Counted from the first letter of the stretch, positions 36,957 through 47,884 are shown. The stretch: DNA of 64,000 nt from Vampirovibrionales bacterium (GCA_029866025.1 JARXAD010000013.1:62001-126000), one strand, 5' to 3'. The notes: generated by a model not told the origin, from the sequence alone. Numbers and translations are program-made.

Positions 36957-38387
36957 ATGGCCACCACGAAAACAGTAGCGGTTGTGGGTGCAGGTTTGGC
37001 GGGTAGTGAAGCTGCCTTGCAACTGGCCCATGCTGGGTTTCACGTCACCCTCCACGATATTAAACCCACTCAACAGTCGCCCGCCCACCACGAGCCGACT
37101 TTTGCTGAAATTGTGTGCAGCAACAGCATGGGATCGTTGCAACCCAGCTCAGCGTCGGGGCTCCTCAAACAAGAGATGGAATTACTAGGGTGTCACTTGT
37201 TAACGTTGGCTAAACAGGTGGCCGTGCCTGCCGGCAATGCCTTGGCGGTGGATCGCAACGCCTTTACCCAGTTGGTGACAGACACGTTGCACGCTCATCC
37301 CAACATTACCGTTATGTGTGGGGAAGTGACGGAGTTGCCTGCTGCCGATGTGGTGATTGTTGCCACCGGCCCCCTCACCACACCCGCCTTGGCCCAAACC
37401 CTGAGTAAGTTAGTGAACCGAGAGCAGTTGTTTTTCTTTGATGCCGCTAGTCCGATTTTGACGCGCGATAGCATCGATATGTCCATTGCCTTTGTGCAAG
37501 ACCGCTACGATAAAAAAGTCGACAGTCACTTGGATGACGATCAATTCGCTTCCGAGGATGAAGGCAGCTACATTAACTGCCCCTTTACCCAGCCCCAATA
37601 TGAGGCTTTGGTGAATTTTCTCAACACGGCTGAAAAGGTGCCCCTCAAAGACTTTGAAAAAGACACCTCATTTTTTGAAAGCTGTGTGCCCGTTGATGAA
37701 TTGGCGCGTCGTGGTGTAGAAACCTTGCGTTACGGGCCCATGAAGCCCAAAGGCTTGCGGAACCCTCACCTGCCGGAAGGTAGTTTTCAACAGCCCTATG
37801 CCGTGGTGCAACTGCGCCAAGACAACCGTGAAGGCACGCTGTACAACATTGTGGGATTCCAAACAAACCTTAAGTGGGGCCCTCAAGCAGAAATGATTCG
37901 TCTCATCCCTGGGCTGGAAAATGCCGACGTGGTGCGCTTTGGTGTGATGCATCGTAATACCTACCTCCACAGCCCAGAGGTATTGCAACCCACCTTGCAG
38001 CTCAAAGCGCATCCTCACGTGTTGATTGCTGGCCAATTGACAGGCACCGAAGGTTATACCGAGAGCATTGCCACCGGAATGTGGGCGGGACGCAATGCCA
38101 TTTGCTTACTGCAAGGCGATGCCCCTTTAACTTTGCCGAAAGAAACCATGCTGGGCGCGCTGCTGGCCTACATTACCCGAGACGAAGCTGCTGGCAAGAA
38201 ATTTCAGCCCATTAATAGTAACTGGGGTATTGTGCCCGCCATTAGCGGCGTTCCCCGACGAGTGTTGAAAGACAAACGGGAAAAAGCCCGTCTGCTAGGC
38301 GAACAAGCCATCACTGCTTTAACAGCGTGGATGCAAACCCACCCCGCGAGCGGGGCTTTTAAACAGGCCGTTGGCGTAACTTGCTAA
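36957..38387 (+). CDS. trmFO: Folate-dependent tRNA U54 methyltransferase
   Basis: TrmFO methylates uridine 54 of tRNA to ribothymidine using methylenetetrahydrofolate and FAD. The 476-residue product begins with the FAD-binding GAGLAGSEAA at 11-20, then PAHHEPTFAEIVCSNSMGS, GLLKQEM, and later FGVMHRNTYLHSPEVL and TGTEGYTESIATG, all family signatures. It is tightly coupled to guaA. Length is slightly above the usual 435-470. Confidence 0.95.
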   Translation: MATTKTVAVVGAGLAGSEAALQLAHAGFHVTLHDIKPTQQSPAHHEPTFAEIVCSNSMGSLQPSSASGLLKQEMELLGCHLLTLAKQVAVPAGNALAVDRNAFTQLVTDTLHAHPNITVMCGEVTELPAADVVIVATGPLTTPALAQTLSKLVNREQLFFFDAASPILTRDSIDMSIAFVQDRYDKKVDSHLDDDQFASEDEGSYINCPFTQPQYEALVNFLNTAEKVPLKDFEKDTSFFESCVPVDELARRGVETLRYGPMKPKGLRNPHLPEGSFQQPYAVVQLRQDNREGTLYNIVGFQTNLKWGPQAEMIRLIPGLENADVVRFGVMHRNTYLHSPEVLQPTLQLKAHPHVLIAGQLTGTEGYTESIATGMWAGRNAICLLQGDAPLTLPKETMLGALLAYITRDEAAGKKFQPINSNWGIVPAISGVPRRVLKDKREKARLLGEQAITALTAWMQTHPASGAFKQAVGVTC

Positions 38388-38396
38388 CGCAACTAT

Positions 38397-38441
38397 CCCC
38401 TCAAGCTAAGTAAATTACTTAAAAGAGGAACTTTTGAGGGG
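38397..38441. terminator. Hairpin between trmFO and the DnaQ-like gene
   Basis: CCCCTCAA at 38397-38404 pairs with TTGAGGGG at 38434-38441 across a 29-base A/T-rich loop. It lies between convergent genes. The T-run is weak. Confidence 0.4.
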
Positions 38442-38450
38442 GCTTTGCCC

Positions 38451-39578
38451 CTACTTGTCTTCGGGTTTAATCACTTGAACTGCGCGGGCCGAGTGCATTT
38501 GGGTGCGGGCGTCTTTCAGGCCTTCGCGGACGGATTCATCCACGGTTTCACTACCCAGCAATTTATCCAAGGCGCGGGGATTCAGTTTTGCGGCACGCTC
38601 AACCAAATCGGCATCCTTGAGGATTTGCCACACTTTGGCGTCTTGATATTCGTAATAACGACGATCTTGGGACACGAGTAGTTCACCCGTCGTGGCCCGA
38701 ACCGGCGTACCGCCATTTTGAAAATACAGTTTAAAGACATCGCGCAAATCGCCCACTTCCGATTGCAAGGTTTGAATGGCTTTTTGCAAACGATTGTAGC
38801 GCTCCATTAAATACGGAATGCTGCCAAACTGGCTTACTTGCCATTGGTGTTTCTGGTGATACAAGCTCATCAAGCGGGGGAACACTTTGGCCAAATTATC
38901 GGCGTCATCCAAGGCACGGTGGGATACAAAGGATTCAAAGCCAAAACGCGCCAATAGGGCCGATAAACCATGGCTGGGTTCTTCGGGAAACACGCTTTTA
39001 AAAATCTCAAGGCTGTCCACCCGAGGGACTTTCCAGCGTTTGCCAAACACCTTTTTATGAGCGTAATTGATAAAGGTATAATCAAAAATAACGCTGTGGG
39101 CCACAATGGGGCCTTCGCCAATAAATTCCAACAGCTCGGGCAACACTTCTTCAATGCTACGTTCGTTTTCCAGCATTTCTTCCGAAATGTGGTGAATTTG
39201 AAAACTGGAATGACGAATGGGCACGGTGGGCTTTACCAGCGCCGAGTAACGGGCCACTATCTCGCCATTGGTCATACGCACGGCAGCCACTTCAATCAGC
39301 TGTTCGGTTTTGTGATCCAAACCGGTAGTTTCCGTGTCAATAATCACCACGGTTTGGTTAAACACATCAATCCACGTGGGATCCAAATGGCGCAGACCTT
39401 CGTTGGCCGCTTCCAAATCATCGGCGGCCATTTCGGCAGCAGCGTCGGTGGCGTCGTCACCCAAGGTGGGGTTGCCACTGTCTTGCGGGTTGTGTTTTTG
39501 ATCGCTCTTGAGATCTTCAGTGGGAGTGATTAATTCATTGTTTGGGTCAATGGCTTGGGTATCCAGGTCAGCCGTCAT
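38451..39578 (-). CDS. DnaQ-like 3'-5' exonuclease, polymerase III epsilon-type
   Basis: The 375-residue protein has an acidic N-terminal 75 residues and then a DEDDh exonuclease domain: VIIDTETTGLDHKTEQLIEVAA (Exo I), IVAHSVIFDYTFIN (Exo II) and VSHRALDDADNLAKVF (Exo III). The C-terminal 150 residues (RLQKAIQTLQSEV onward) form a helical extension of unknown role. It could be the proofreading subunit or a separate nuclease; the long extensions favour the second. Confidence 0.85.
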   Translation of the reverse strand: MTADLDTQAIDPNNELITPTEDLKSDQKHNPQDSGNPTLGDDATDAAAEMAADDLEAANEGLRHLDPTWIDVFNQTVVIIDTETTGLDHKTEQLIEVAAVRMTNGEIVARYSALVKPTVPIRHSSFQIHHISEEMLENERSIEEVLPELLEFIGEGPIVAHSVIFDYTFINYAHKKVFGKRWKVPRVDSLEIFKSVFPEEPSHGLSALLARFGFESFVSHRALDDADNLAKVFPRLMSLYHQKHQWQVSQFGSIPYLMERYNRLQKAIQTLQSEVGDLRDVFKLYFQNGGTPVRATTGELLVSQDRRYYEYQDAKVWQILKDADLVERAAKLNPRALDKLLGSETVDESVREGLKDARTQMHSARAVQVIKPEDK

Positions 39579-39767
39579 GGCGGTGGTGTCTTTCTACCTC
39601 TCAACGGTGGGCCCTTCAAGGGCAGCCGTTTGACGAGGGCATCATCATTCGTAAACAATCGCAGTAGGGCCCAATCAAGGAGAATCTATCCACGAAGACT
39701 TGTATTGTAGCAGCAATGCAAGTAACCAACCCAAAGGAACCCGTAAAACTTAGTTAACAGAGTGGGC

Positions 39768-40214
39768 TTACGTCGCTAAGGCCTTGGTAATTTCTGTTTT
39801 TAGGGCCGGTGGGTTGCCATAGCTGTCAAAGGGAAGGGCGGTTTTCTTCACGGTGCGAGCGTCTAAAACAAACAACGCCGGAATGGCAGTGACACCAAAC
39901 ATTTCCACGGTCTGGGCGGCTTTGGGGTCTTCGGTATCCACCATCACCACGGTGACAGCGTTTTTAAAATGTTGCTCAATGGTGCGGTGCACAATGGGGG
40001 TCACTGCTTGGCAGGTGGCGCAAGTATCGCTGTAAAATTCAATTAGCAAGGGCTTATCCGAGGTTTTAACGGCCTCTTCCAGCGACACGCCAGGATCGTA
40101 GGCGGAGGGTAGCTTGCCCGATAATGTCCATTGGGTGGCAAACGACACCCCAAACACCAATGCGATGACCATTAAGGACATACTTAAAGCAGAGCCAAAG
40201 TTGTTTTTAAACAT
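39768..40214 (-). CDS. Membrane-anchored thioredoxin-like protein
   Basis: This 148-residue protein has one N-terminal membrane helix (about 7-28) and a thioredoxin fold with LLIEFYSDTCATCQAV, in which CATC is the redox pair, followed by the cis-Pro block AIPALFVLDAR. The EFYxDxCxxCQ pattern resembles cyanobacterial TxlA and plant HCF164, which carry reducing power across a membrane for cytochrome assembly. It is not in an operon with cytochrome genes, so the partner is unknown. Confidence 0.8.
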   Translation of the reverse strand: MFKNNFGSALSMSLMVIALVFGVSFATQWTLSGKLPSAYDPGVSLEEAVKTSDKPLLIEFYSDTCATCQAVTPIVHRTIEQHFKNAVTVVMVDTEDPKAAQTVEMFGVTAIPALFVLDARTVKKTALPFDSYGNPPALKTEITKALAT

Positions 40215-40360
40215 ATCCGCACCCTTGTATGATACTGGTGTATTGCACTAGTTATTGCACTGGGACGAGAGACTAAGTTCACGAGAGATTTAGTTTACCT
40301 CAGTGGCAAGATTGATGGGTACCTCTATAAGGCTTTTTAAAAGGCCCCCTTGGGGGTAGG

Positions 40361-41809
40361 TTATCGCAAGAGTTGTTCTAAGGTATTAAATAGGGCAAAC
40401 AAATCAAAGGGCTTGGGTAAGTACACATCGGCACCACACTGTAAGGCTCGCTCGCGATCGTGAATAGTAGCCAGTAGCAAGACCTGGGTATTGGGCGCAA
40501 TGGTTTTTATCTGTTGGCACAACTCCCAACCCACTTCGGCCTCGTTCAGTAACGCGTCCATCAACACCAGGTCGGTGTGGGTGCTGGTTATTTCTGCTAA
40601 CACGGCGATGGGTGTGGTGGCGGTAGCCACGGTGTATCCCTGCATTTCCAAGGTTGCTACCAGCAGCATGCTGAGGGCTTCGTCGCTTTCCACCACCAGT
40701 ACGCGCGGTGGGGCTTTGGGCGCTTCGCTTTGAGTACCGCCCGCCAGTTTGACGGCATCGGCAATCCACGTGCTGCCATGGCTGCGTTGGGCCAGGCTCA
40801 TCAAATGGGTGGCTTCGGCAAAGGCTTGGCGGTAACTATTGCGCCCTTGGCCCCCCGTTTGCGTCACACTGCGAACAATCCCAGCACTCAGGCTTATCAG
40901 TGGAATACGCCGACTGGCACGCTCCGAGGTTTGAGCAATCAAATACCCGCGTTTGCGATCCGTGGCGGAATAGCATTCGGGGATGAGGGTATCAAATTCT
41001 TGGCACAGGGCTTTAATCACCCGTTCGGCTTTGTGTGCGGGGGTAATGAGAATAAGCGTATTGGTTTCAGAGGCGTGGCCTAAAAAATCCGGCGGCTGAA
41101 TATGCTGCAGCGCCAGTTGTGCCAAGGTGCGCATCACCTGAGCCGTGGCCATATCGCCATACACTTCTTGGTAGGTGTGCCAATAATCCATGCGGATTAA
41201 GGTGAGGGCCCACGTACGGTCTGATTCCAAGCGGTGCAAGTTAATCCACCGCTGCAGCACCTTGGTGGCCACATCCAAGTTGGGCAGGCGTGTAATGGGG
41301 TGCGCCTGCATTTCCAAGTTGCGGCGCACCTGTACCAGCAAGCGTACCCGAAATTCTTCCAAACTAAGGGCTTGGTTGAGGGTATCGTCGGCCCCTTCAA
41401 TGAGGTACTGCAGGCGCTCATTTTCGCTGGCGGTTTGGCTGTGCACCACCAGCACCGGTCGGTGCTTGTCGTTGGAGAGGGTGGCAGGGTCGTTTCGCAA
41501 TTGTTGGCAGAAAGCAATCACGTCAGCCACGCCTGAATCGGGGCTTTCCTCCGCTTCACAGTCCACCACGCAACCGGTGGCGTCCACCGTCGTGGGGGTA
41601 TCGTTCTTTTGGGCGTGTTTAAATGCCTCTTTAAAACCGTCGGCAAATACTAAAATAACGTCGGGGAGAATGACGTCCAAAAACTGAAGAGCGTTATCCA
41701 GCGTAGGCAGTAAGAGTGAGTCTACAAAAGGTTCTTGGTTAATGGCATCGGCCAAGCCCTCCACCCCGTCGGGTGGTTGACCAATGAGTAAAATTACCTG
41801 CGCGCTCAT
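40361..41809 (-). CDS. Response-regulator-like protein with degenerate GGDEF-type middle domain
   Basis: The 482-residue product has three parts. The first 150 residues look like a receiver fold but lack the acidic pair and the acceptor Asp. Residues about 170-335 follow a GGDEF fold (PITRLPNLDVA near its start) but the GGDEF signature is replaced by GHASETNTL, so no cyclase activity is expected. The last 115 residues are an intact receiver (VLVVESDEALS, acceptor Asp in VLMDALL, Lys in LPKPF). It follows the histidine kinase by 6 bases and is its probable partner. Confidence 0.75.
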   Translation of the reverse strand: MSAQVILLIGQPPDGVEGLADAINQEPFVDSLLLPTLDNALQFLDVILPDVILVFADGFKEAFKHAQKNDTPTTVDATGCVVDCEAEESPDSGVADVIAFCQQLRNDPATLSNDKHRPVLVVHSQTASENERLQYLIEGADDTLNQALSLEEFRVRLLVQVRRNLEMQAHPITRLPNLDVATKVLQRWINLHRLESDRTWALTLIRMDYWHTYQEVYGDMATAQVMRTLAQLALQHIQPPDFLGHASETNTLILITPAHKAERVIKALCQEFDTLIPECYSATDRKRGYLIAQTSERASRRIPLISLSAGIVRSVTQTGGQGRNSYRQAFAEATHLMSLAQRSHGSTWIADAVKLAGGTQSEAPKAPPRVLVVESDEALSMLLVATLEMQGYTVATATTPIAVLAEITSTHTDLVLMDALLNEAEVGWELCQQIKTIAPNTQVLLLATIHDRERALQCGADVYLPKPFDLFALFNTLEQLLR

Positions 41810-41815
41810 GGATAC

Positions 41816-42925
41816 TTAATCCTCGTCCGCGTCGTCGGTTTCACGAGTGGCGTGGTAGGCCGATTGGCGGGCATCGGTGGCTGAAGGAAGCGTGATTGCA
41901 AAGCTGGTGGTTCCGTTGGGCTCACTGGTCACGGCAATGGTTCCGCCCATGGCTTTAACCAAATTTTTGGTAATGTACAGCCCCAATCCGGTGCCCTCCA
42001 CCTGGCGAGTGAGAGGATTGTCCGCCCGAGAAAAACGCTTGAAGACACTGTCCAGTTGTTCTTTGGGAATGCCAGCGCCTTGGTTTACCACCTCTACCTT
42101 TAGTTGAGCGGTGGCCGAGGTTGTATCGCCATCCACAATGGAAACCGTCACCGCTACCGGTGTTCCTTTAAAAGAGTATTTCACAGCGTTATCAATGACG
42201 TTGGTGAGGACTTGTTCCAGCTTGTCGGGGTCGGCCCACACGTTGGGAAGCCCTTTTTCAAGGGTGCAGTCAATGACACGGTCGGCATACAAAGGCTCTT
42301 GGGATCCCTTGGCCAAAATGTTGGCGTTCACCCGTTCCAATAAGGGTGCCAAGGCCACGCTGCGTGGGGCTAGCTCAATGGTTTGCTCCCCCAATTTGCT
42401 TACCGTCAGCAAATTTTCCACCATGCGCGTGAGTCGGCTGGCTTGATCTTTAATGGTAGTAATGAATTTGGTTTGTTGTTCGGGCTGCAATTGGCCACCG
42501 TAGCGCAACAACGTATCGGCAAAGCCCTTGATACTCGTGAGGGGCGTGCGAAACTCATGGCTCACCACACTCACAAAATCGCGATAGGTCTGAGACAATT
42601 GTTCCACGCCCGGTTGGGGAAAGCATGGGGCCATGGCTTCCGCTGGAAAAAGCCACACCAACGTGCCGCCTTCGTAAGGCTGCATACATACCGCCACCGA
42701 AATGGGCTCCATGCCGTAGCCCCAGTGGTACAAGGCCCATCCGTTGGCCTTGGGCGAATCGGGTGGTAGTGATAGCCAGTCGCTTAAGCTTTTCTTGGAA
42801 GGAAAATCGCCAAGGGCCTTTTCAAAGGCGGTGTTTGCAATACACAACACGCCATTAGCATTGGCCCAAAAGGCGGGAATGGGTGAGGTGGCTAAAATGT
42901 CAGGCAGGGTGGTCAAAACAGTCAT
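41816..42925 (-). CDS. PAS-domain sensor histidine kinase
   Basis: The 369-residue soluble kinase has a PAS-like N-terminus (residues about 5-110), a HisKA box (FVSVVSHEFRTPLTSIKG, with the phosphorylated His near residue 122) and an HATPase domain (NVIDNAVKYSF, VNQGAGIPKEQLD, EGTGLGLYITKNLV). No membrane segment is seen, so the signal is cytoplasmic. The ATG at 42925 lies 2 bases after the glyQ stop, with AGAGGTCGCGG upstream inside glyQ. Downstream is the three-domain regulator, likely its target. Confidence 0.88.
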   Translation of the reverse strand: MTVLTTLPDILATSPIPAFWANANGVLCIANTAFEKALGDFPSKKSLSDWLSLPPDSPKANGWALYHWGYGMEPISVAVCMQPYEGGTLVWLFPAEAMAPCFPQPGVEQLSQTYRDFVSVVSHEFRTPLTSIKGFADTLLRYGGQLQPEQQTKFITTIKDQASRLTRMVENLLTVSKLGEQTIELAPRSVALAPLLERVNANILAKGSQEPLYADRVIDCTLEKGLPNVWADPDKLEQVLTNVIDNAVKYSFKGTPVAVTVSIVDGDTTSATAQLKVEVVNQGAGIPKEQLDSVFKRFSRADNPLTRQVEGTGLGLYITKNLVKAMGGTIAVTSEPNGTTSFAITLPSATDARQSAYHATRETDDADED

Positions 42926-42927
42926 GG

Positions 42928-43890
42928 TTAGACCGCGACCTCTTGAATAACAGCCGTTTTGGGTAGTGCATTCACCCGTGTTCCAACAGGCTGGCACAGC
43001 GGAAAGTTGAGGGCTTCGCGTTGGGCAACGTAGGCTTTGGCTACCTGTTCTGCTAAGCGACGAATGCGCAAAATGGTTTGGGTGCGCTCGTCTTTGCTAA
43101 TCACGCCACGGGCATCCAGCAAGTTAAAGCTATGAGAGCATTTCAGCACATAATCAAAAGCGGGTAGCACCAAATCTTTTTCCAAACAGGCCTGCACTTC
43201 ATCGGAATACACATCAAACAGTTTAGAAAGTCTCTCGGGGCTTGAAACTTCAAAGTTGTAGGTGGATTGCTGGATTTCGTTTTGCAGGTAAATGTCGCCG
43301 TAGTTTAGGGTGTCGTTCCAGCGAATATCGTAGACGCTGTCCACGTTTTGTAGGTACATGGCCAGTCGTTCAATGCCGTAGGTCAACTCCACGCTTATGG
43401 GCTTCAGTTCTAGCCCACCCGCTTGCTGAAAGTAAGTGAATTGGGTGACTTCCATGCCGTCCAGCCACACTTCCCAGCCCACGCCCCACGCACCCAAGGT
43501 GGGCGATTCCCAGTTGTCTTCCACAAAGCGAATGTCGTGATCGGTCAGAACAATACCCAAGGCCTCTAGGCTTTTTAGGTACAAGTCTTGCACGTTGTCG
43601 GGTGAGGGCTTGAGGATGACTTGGTACTGAAAGTAATGCTGCAGGCGGTTAGGGTTTTCGCCATAGCGGCCGTCGGTGGGGCGTCGGCAGGGTTCAATGT
43701 TGGCCAGTTGCCAAGGCTCAGGGCCCAGTACCCGCAAAAAGGTTGCGGGGTTCATGGTGCTGGCGCCCTTTTCGCTATCGTAGGGGTGTAAAATGGCGCA
43801 CCCTTGGCTGGCCCAGTAGGCGTTTAGGGTTTCTACCATTTGCTGAAAAGAGAGGCCCGAAGTGGAGCCGGTGGTGGAGCGAGTGGTCAT
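42928..43890 (-). CDS. glyQ: Glycyl-tRNA synthetase alpha subunit
   Basis: The 320-residue catalytic subunit of the alpha2beta2 enzyme has [61 protein letters not shown] and [11 protein letters not shown], all strongly diagnostic. (The first run is quoted only in part as [16 protein letters not shown].) The tail has no special feature. The beta subunit gene glyS is not in the window, as in Cyanobacteria where the two are unlinked. It heads an operon with the kinase and regulator genes. Confidence 0.96.
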   Translation of the reverse strand: MTTRSTTGSTSGLSFQQMVETLNAYWASQGCAILHPYDSEKGASTMNPATFLRVLGPEPWQLANIEPCRRPTDGRYGENPNRLQHYFQYQVILKPSPDNVQDLYLKSLEALGIVLTDHDIRFVEDNWESPTLGAWGVGWEVWLDGMEVTQFTYFQQAGGLELKPISVELTYGIERLAMYLQNVDSVYDIRWNDTLNYGDIYLQNEIQQSTYNFEVSSPERLSKLFDVYSDEVQACLEKDLVLPAFDYVLKCSHSFNLLDARGVISKDERTQTILRIRRLAEQVAKAYVAQREALNFPLCQPVGTRVNALPKTAVIQEVAV

Positions 43891-43994
43891 GAGGAGAAAC
43901 TTACAAGGTCAACGAGTCTTCTCCTCTACTATAGCAACCTCCTTACCAGAGGGCATCCTGCAATGCTGTGAATTCCCATCGCCTTGCAAAACAA

Positions 43995-44849
43995 TTACGA
44001 ATAAGTGTAAAACCCACGGCCTGTCTTTTTCCCCAACCAGCCGGCATCCACGTATTGTTTGAGTAGGGGGCAGGGGCGGTATTTGGGATCCTTAAAGCCA
44101 TCATGCAGTACATTCAAAATGGCCAAACACGTGTCGAGTCCGATAAAATCTGCCAGCGTTAGTGGGCCCATGGGGTGATTCATCCCCAACTTCATCACTG
44201 TATCCACGGCTTCGGGGGTGCCCACTCCTTCGTACACGGCAAACATGGCTTCGTTCAGCATGGGCATGAGGATGCGATTGCTAAGAAAGCCGGGCAAATC
44301 GTTACTCACCGCCGGGGTTTTACCCAGCCTTAGCGTGAGAGCATGAATGGCTTCATACGTAGCCTCGCTGGTTTGGGCGCCACGAATCAACTCCACCAAC
44401 TGCATTAACGGCACAGGGTTCATAAAGTGCATGCCCATCACTTGATGGGGCCGTTGGGTAGCGGCGGCCAAACGGGTGATACTAATACTGCTGGTGTTGC
44501 TGCTTAATAAGGCGTGGGCCGGACACAAATCGTCCAACTGCTTAAACAAAGCGACCTTCGTCGCCTCGTGTTCCACAATGGCTTCTACTACCAAATCGGC
44601 TTCGGGGGCAGCGTCTTCCAAAACAGAGGTGAGACAAAGCCGGTTGAGGGTGTCATGTTGCTGATCCGCCGTCAGCTTCCCTTTTTCCACCAGCTTGCTC
44701 AAGCTTTTAATGATACCCACCCGCGCTTTTTCCAACTGGGCTTCTGAGACATCAAACAATGTGGTCATCAAGCCGTTTTGGGCCATCACTTGGGCAATGC
44801 CACTGCCCATTTGGCCTGCACCGACTACCATCACGTTGTTAATACCCAT
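43995..44849 (-). CDS. hbd: 3-hydroxybutyryl-CoA dehydrogenase
   Basis: The 284-residue NAD(H) enzyme reduces acetoacetyl-CoA to (S)-3-hydroxybutyryl-CoA or the reverse. The Rossmann motif [13 protein letters not shown] is at residues 8-20, [10 protein letters not shown] and [11 protein letters not shown] carry the catalytic region, and [11 protein letters not shown] and [16 protein letters not shown] follow. Length equals the clostridial Hbd (282). The ATG at 44849 fits the family start; GGA lies upstream. It follows thlA by 38 bases. Confidence 0.95.
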   Translation of the reverse strand: MGINNVMVVGAGQMGSGIAQVMAQNGLMTTLFDVSEAQLEKARVGIIKSLSKLVEKGKLTADQQHDTLNRLCLTSVLEDAAPEADLVVEAIVEHEATKVALFKQLDDLCPAHALLSSNTSSISITRLAAATQRPHQVMGMHFMNPVPLMQLVELIRGAQTSEATYEAIHALTLRLGKTPAVSNDLPGFLSNRILMPMLNEAMFAVYEGVGTPEAVDTVMKLGMNHPMGPLTLADFIGLDTCLAILNVLHDGFKDPKYRPCPLLKQYVDAGWLGKKTGRGFYTYS

Positions 44850-44887
44850 AACCCACCATCCTTTTTTATTGAATTCCACAACGCTGT

Positions 44888-46060
44888 TTACAGCCGTTCA
44901 ATCACCATGGCCACAGCTTCGCCGCCACCAATGCACAAGGTGGCCAAGCCTTTTTGCCCCGGCTGCAAGGTGTGAATGAGGGTGACCAGAAGACGGGCAC
45001 CGCTGGCGCCAATGGGATGCCCCAAGGCAATGGCCCCGCCACGAATATTCACTTTGGTGTGGGGAATGTTGAGCTCTTGCATGGCGGCCATGGTGACCAC
45101 GGCAAAGGCTTCGTTAATTTCAAAAACGTCAATGTTGCTAATAGTAAGTCCCGTTTTTTTTAGCACTGCTTCAATAGCACCCACGGGAGCCGTGGTAAAC
45201 CACTCGGGGGCTTGGCTAAAGGTGGCTTGGCCAACAATTTTGGCCAAGGGCTTTAACCCATGCTCCGTTACCGCTTGCTCAGAGGCCACCACCAGCGCGG
45301 CGGCGCCATCGTTAATGGTAGAGGCATTGCCAGCGGTAATCGTCCCCGTCTTATCAAAAGCTGGGCGCAAGGTGGCCAATTTGGCAATGTCGTCGGCAAA
45401 AGGCTGCTCGTCTTTAGCAATGGGGGTGGGCTCTCCTTTGCGCTGGGGAACCAGTACGGGAGCAATTTCCGCATCAAACAGGCCATTGTCGCTGGCATGG
45501 CGAGCGCGGGTGTAGCTTTCGGTGGCAAAAACGTCTTGGGCTTCGCGGGTAAAGCTAAAATGGGTGGCGCATTGTTCGCCCGCTGTGCCCATATGAAAAT
45601 TGCCATAGGGATCCCACAACCCATCGTGGATCATGCCATCCACCACTTGCTGATGCCCCATGCGGTAGCCTTGGCGGGCTTTGGGCAGGTAATAGGGTAC
45701 TTGGCTCATGCATTCCATGCCACCGGCCACAATCACATCACTATCGCCACTGGCAATGGCGTTTTTTGCCATCATCACGGCTTTTAAGCCACTGCCACAA
45801 ACCTTATTGAGAGTCACCGCACCGGTGCTATCGAGTAATCCGGCGGCGCGCAGTGCCTGGCGAGCGGGTGCCTGACCTTGGCCCGCAGGCAACACGCAGC
45901 CCATCAATACCTCGGCAATGGCGTCTTTGGGAACGTTGGCTTTCTCCACCGCGGCACTAATGGCGGTAGCGCCCAAGGTGGCGGCCGTTAAGCCCGAAAA
46001 CACGCCGTTAAAGGCACCCAGTGCCGTGCGTTTTGCGGCCACAATAAAGACGTCGGACAT
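44888..46060 (-). CDS. thlA: Acetyl-CoA acetyltransferase (thiolase)
   Basis: The 390-residue enzyme condenses two acetyl-CoA to acetoacetyl-CoA or cleaves it. Nucleophile Cys88 lies in [10 protein letters not shown], the His in [18 protein letters not shown], and the second Cys in LCIGGGEA. Length is typical of biosynthetic thiolases. With hbd it makes 3-hydroxybutyryl-CoA. AGGGG lies upstream of the ATG. Confidence 0.95.
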   Translation of the reverse strand: MSDVFIVAAKRTALGAFNGVFSGLTAATLGATAISAAVEKANVPKDAIAEVLMGCVLPAGQGQAPARQALRAAGLLDSTGAVTLNKVCGSGLKAVMMAKNAIASGDSDVIVAGGMECMSQVPYYLPKARQGYRMGHQQVVDGMIHDGLWDPYGNFHMGTAGEQCATHFSFTREAQDVFATESYTRARHASDNGLFDAEIAPVLVPQRKGEPTPIAKDEQPFADDIAKLATLRPAFDKTGTITAGNASTINDGAAALVVASEQAVTEHGLKPLAKIVGQATFSQAPEWFTTAPVGAIEAVLKKTGLTISNIDVFEINEAFAVVTMAAMQELNIPHTKVNIRGGAIALGHPIGASGARLLVTLIHTLQPGQKGLATLCIGGGEAVAMVIERL

Positions 46061-46171
46061 GAGAAAACCCCTCGCGCCGAGCCGTCGGCGGTAATAAACC
46101 CAACACGTAAGACCATTATACTTAAAAAATCAGGGGCCTTTTAATGCGCTAAAATAGAGGTTGGGAAGGTT

Positions 46172-47371
46172 TTAACGGCTGTAGAGACGAGGCAGCCGGA
46201 CCCGCAAGGCGCACATCAATTCGTATTCAATAACAGAGTAGTCAGGATTACTCTGCGTTTGGGACCAGTCGGTCAAGGTAGTCGCTGGGGGTGCGTCTTT
46301 GGTTGCTGCCACATCGCTGCCCAGTAATGTCACCGTATCCCCTACTTGAACATCTGGAACATTGGTGACGTCCACCATGAGTTGATCCATGGTAATGGTG
46401 CCTACTTGCGGTATCACCTGATTGCGAACGCTAACGTGCATTCGGTTAGAAAGCCCCCGAGGCACACCATCGGCATAGCCCAAGGGCAAGGTGGCAATCA
46501 GTCGAGCTTTATCAGCCTTGGATACAAGGTGTTGGCCGTAGCTAATGCCCTCATGGGCAGGCACTGTGTGCAGTTGCACCACACGCGCCCTAAGAGCCAT
46601 TACGGGTTTAAGTAGGGGTAAGGATCCGGAATACTCCAACCCTGTGTACCCCCAAAGAGATATCCCCAAGCGTGCCATATTGGTGTGCAACCCCAATGAT
46701 TCCCACTGAGCCGGCGGAATGGCCAAGCTACCCGGGGTGTTGGCCAAATGGATCCAGCGAGGCTTGATTGGCAAGGCATTCACAACATCAGCAAAGCGTT
46801 GGGCCTGTAACGCAGAAAACGCCACGTCATCGCCACAGGCCAAGTGGCTAAAAATGCCCAACACTTCCAGCCCTGCAATGGCTTGGGCCTGCTGAATAAA
46901 TTCAGTGGCTTGTTGCCAAGGCACACCCAGCCGGTTCATGCCGGTATCCACCTTAATGTGGATGGCATAGGGCTGGATGGGCGGCTGTTTGGTCAATAGC
47001 TCTTGCAGGGCGGTCAATTGTTCTTGCTGATAGACGGCAATGGCAATGTGGTTGGCTACGGCTTCCGCCAAAGCCCACGGAGGAGCGGGGCCCACCACCA
47101 AAATAGGTACATCGGTAAAGCCGCTTTGGCGTATTTGCAACGCTTCATCCAAAGACGCTACCCCCAGCTGATCCACGCCGCTGCCTAGCAAGGTGGGCAA
47201 GCACATCACGGCACCGTGGCCGTAAGCATCGGCCTTAATAATGGCCATGATGGCTTGAGACGACGGAACGGTAGAGCGAAGCGCCCGCACGTTGTGTTCC
47301 AGGGCGTCGAGGTTGATATCCACCCACGCATCGCGGCGGGGCTGAACGGGTAGGGATCGGGTGAGTTTCAT
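46172..47371 (-). CDS. alr: Alanine racemase
   Basis: The enzyme makes D-alanine for peptidoglycan. In the 399-residue product Lys46 (IIKADAYGHG) binds PLP and the catalytic Tyr lies in EGISYGQ. LPLGYADGVPRGLSN and VGTITMDQLMVD are conserved blocks. Upstream on the gene strand TAAACT lies 7 bases before the ATG, and AAGGGGG abuts the start. Confidence 0.95.
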   Translation of the reverse strand: MKLTRSLPVQPRRDAWVDINLDALEHNVRALRSTVPSSQAIMAIIKADAYGHGAVMCLPTLLGSGVDQLGVASLDEALQIRQSGFTDVPILVVGPAPPWALAEAVANHIAIAVYQQEQLTALQELLTKQPPIQPYAIHIKVDTGMNRLGVPWQQATEFIQQAQAIAGLEVLGIFSHLACGDDVAFSALQAQRFADVVNALPIKPRWIHLANTPGSLAIPPAQWESLGLHTNMARLGISLWGYTGLEYSGSLPLLKPVMALRARVVQLHTVPAHEGISYGQHLVSKADKARLIATLPLGYADGVPRGLSNRMHVSVRNQVIPQVGTITMDQLMVDVTNVPDVQVGDTVTLLGSDVAATKDAPPATTLTDWSQTQSNPDYSVIEYELMCALRVRLPRLYSR

Positions 47372-47437
47372 CCCCCTTAGTTTACTGGAAGCATACTCTT
47401 ATTCGCTGGGAGGCTCTAACTTTGGTTAGCCAGAGGC

Positions 47438-47884
<447 letters not shown>

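Noticed and set aside
40361-41809. Active diguanylate cyclase
   Set aside because: The GGDEF signature is replaced and catalytic residues are missing, so only the fold is claimed.
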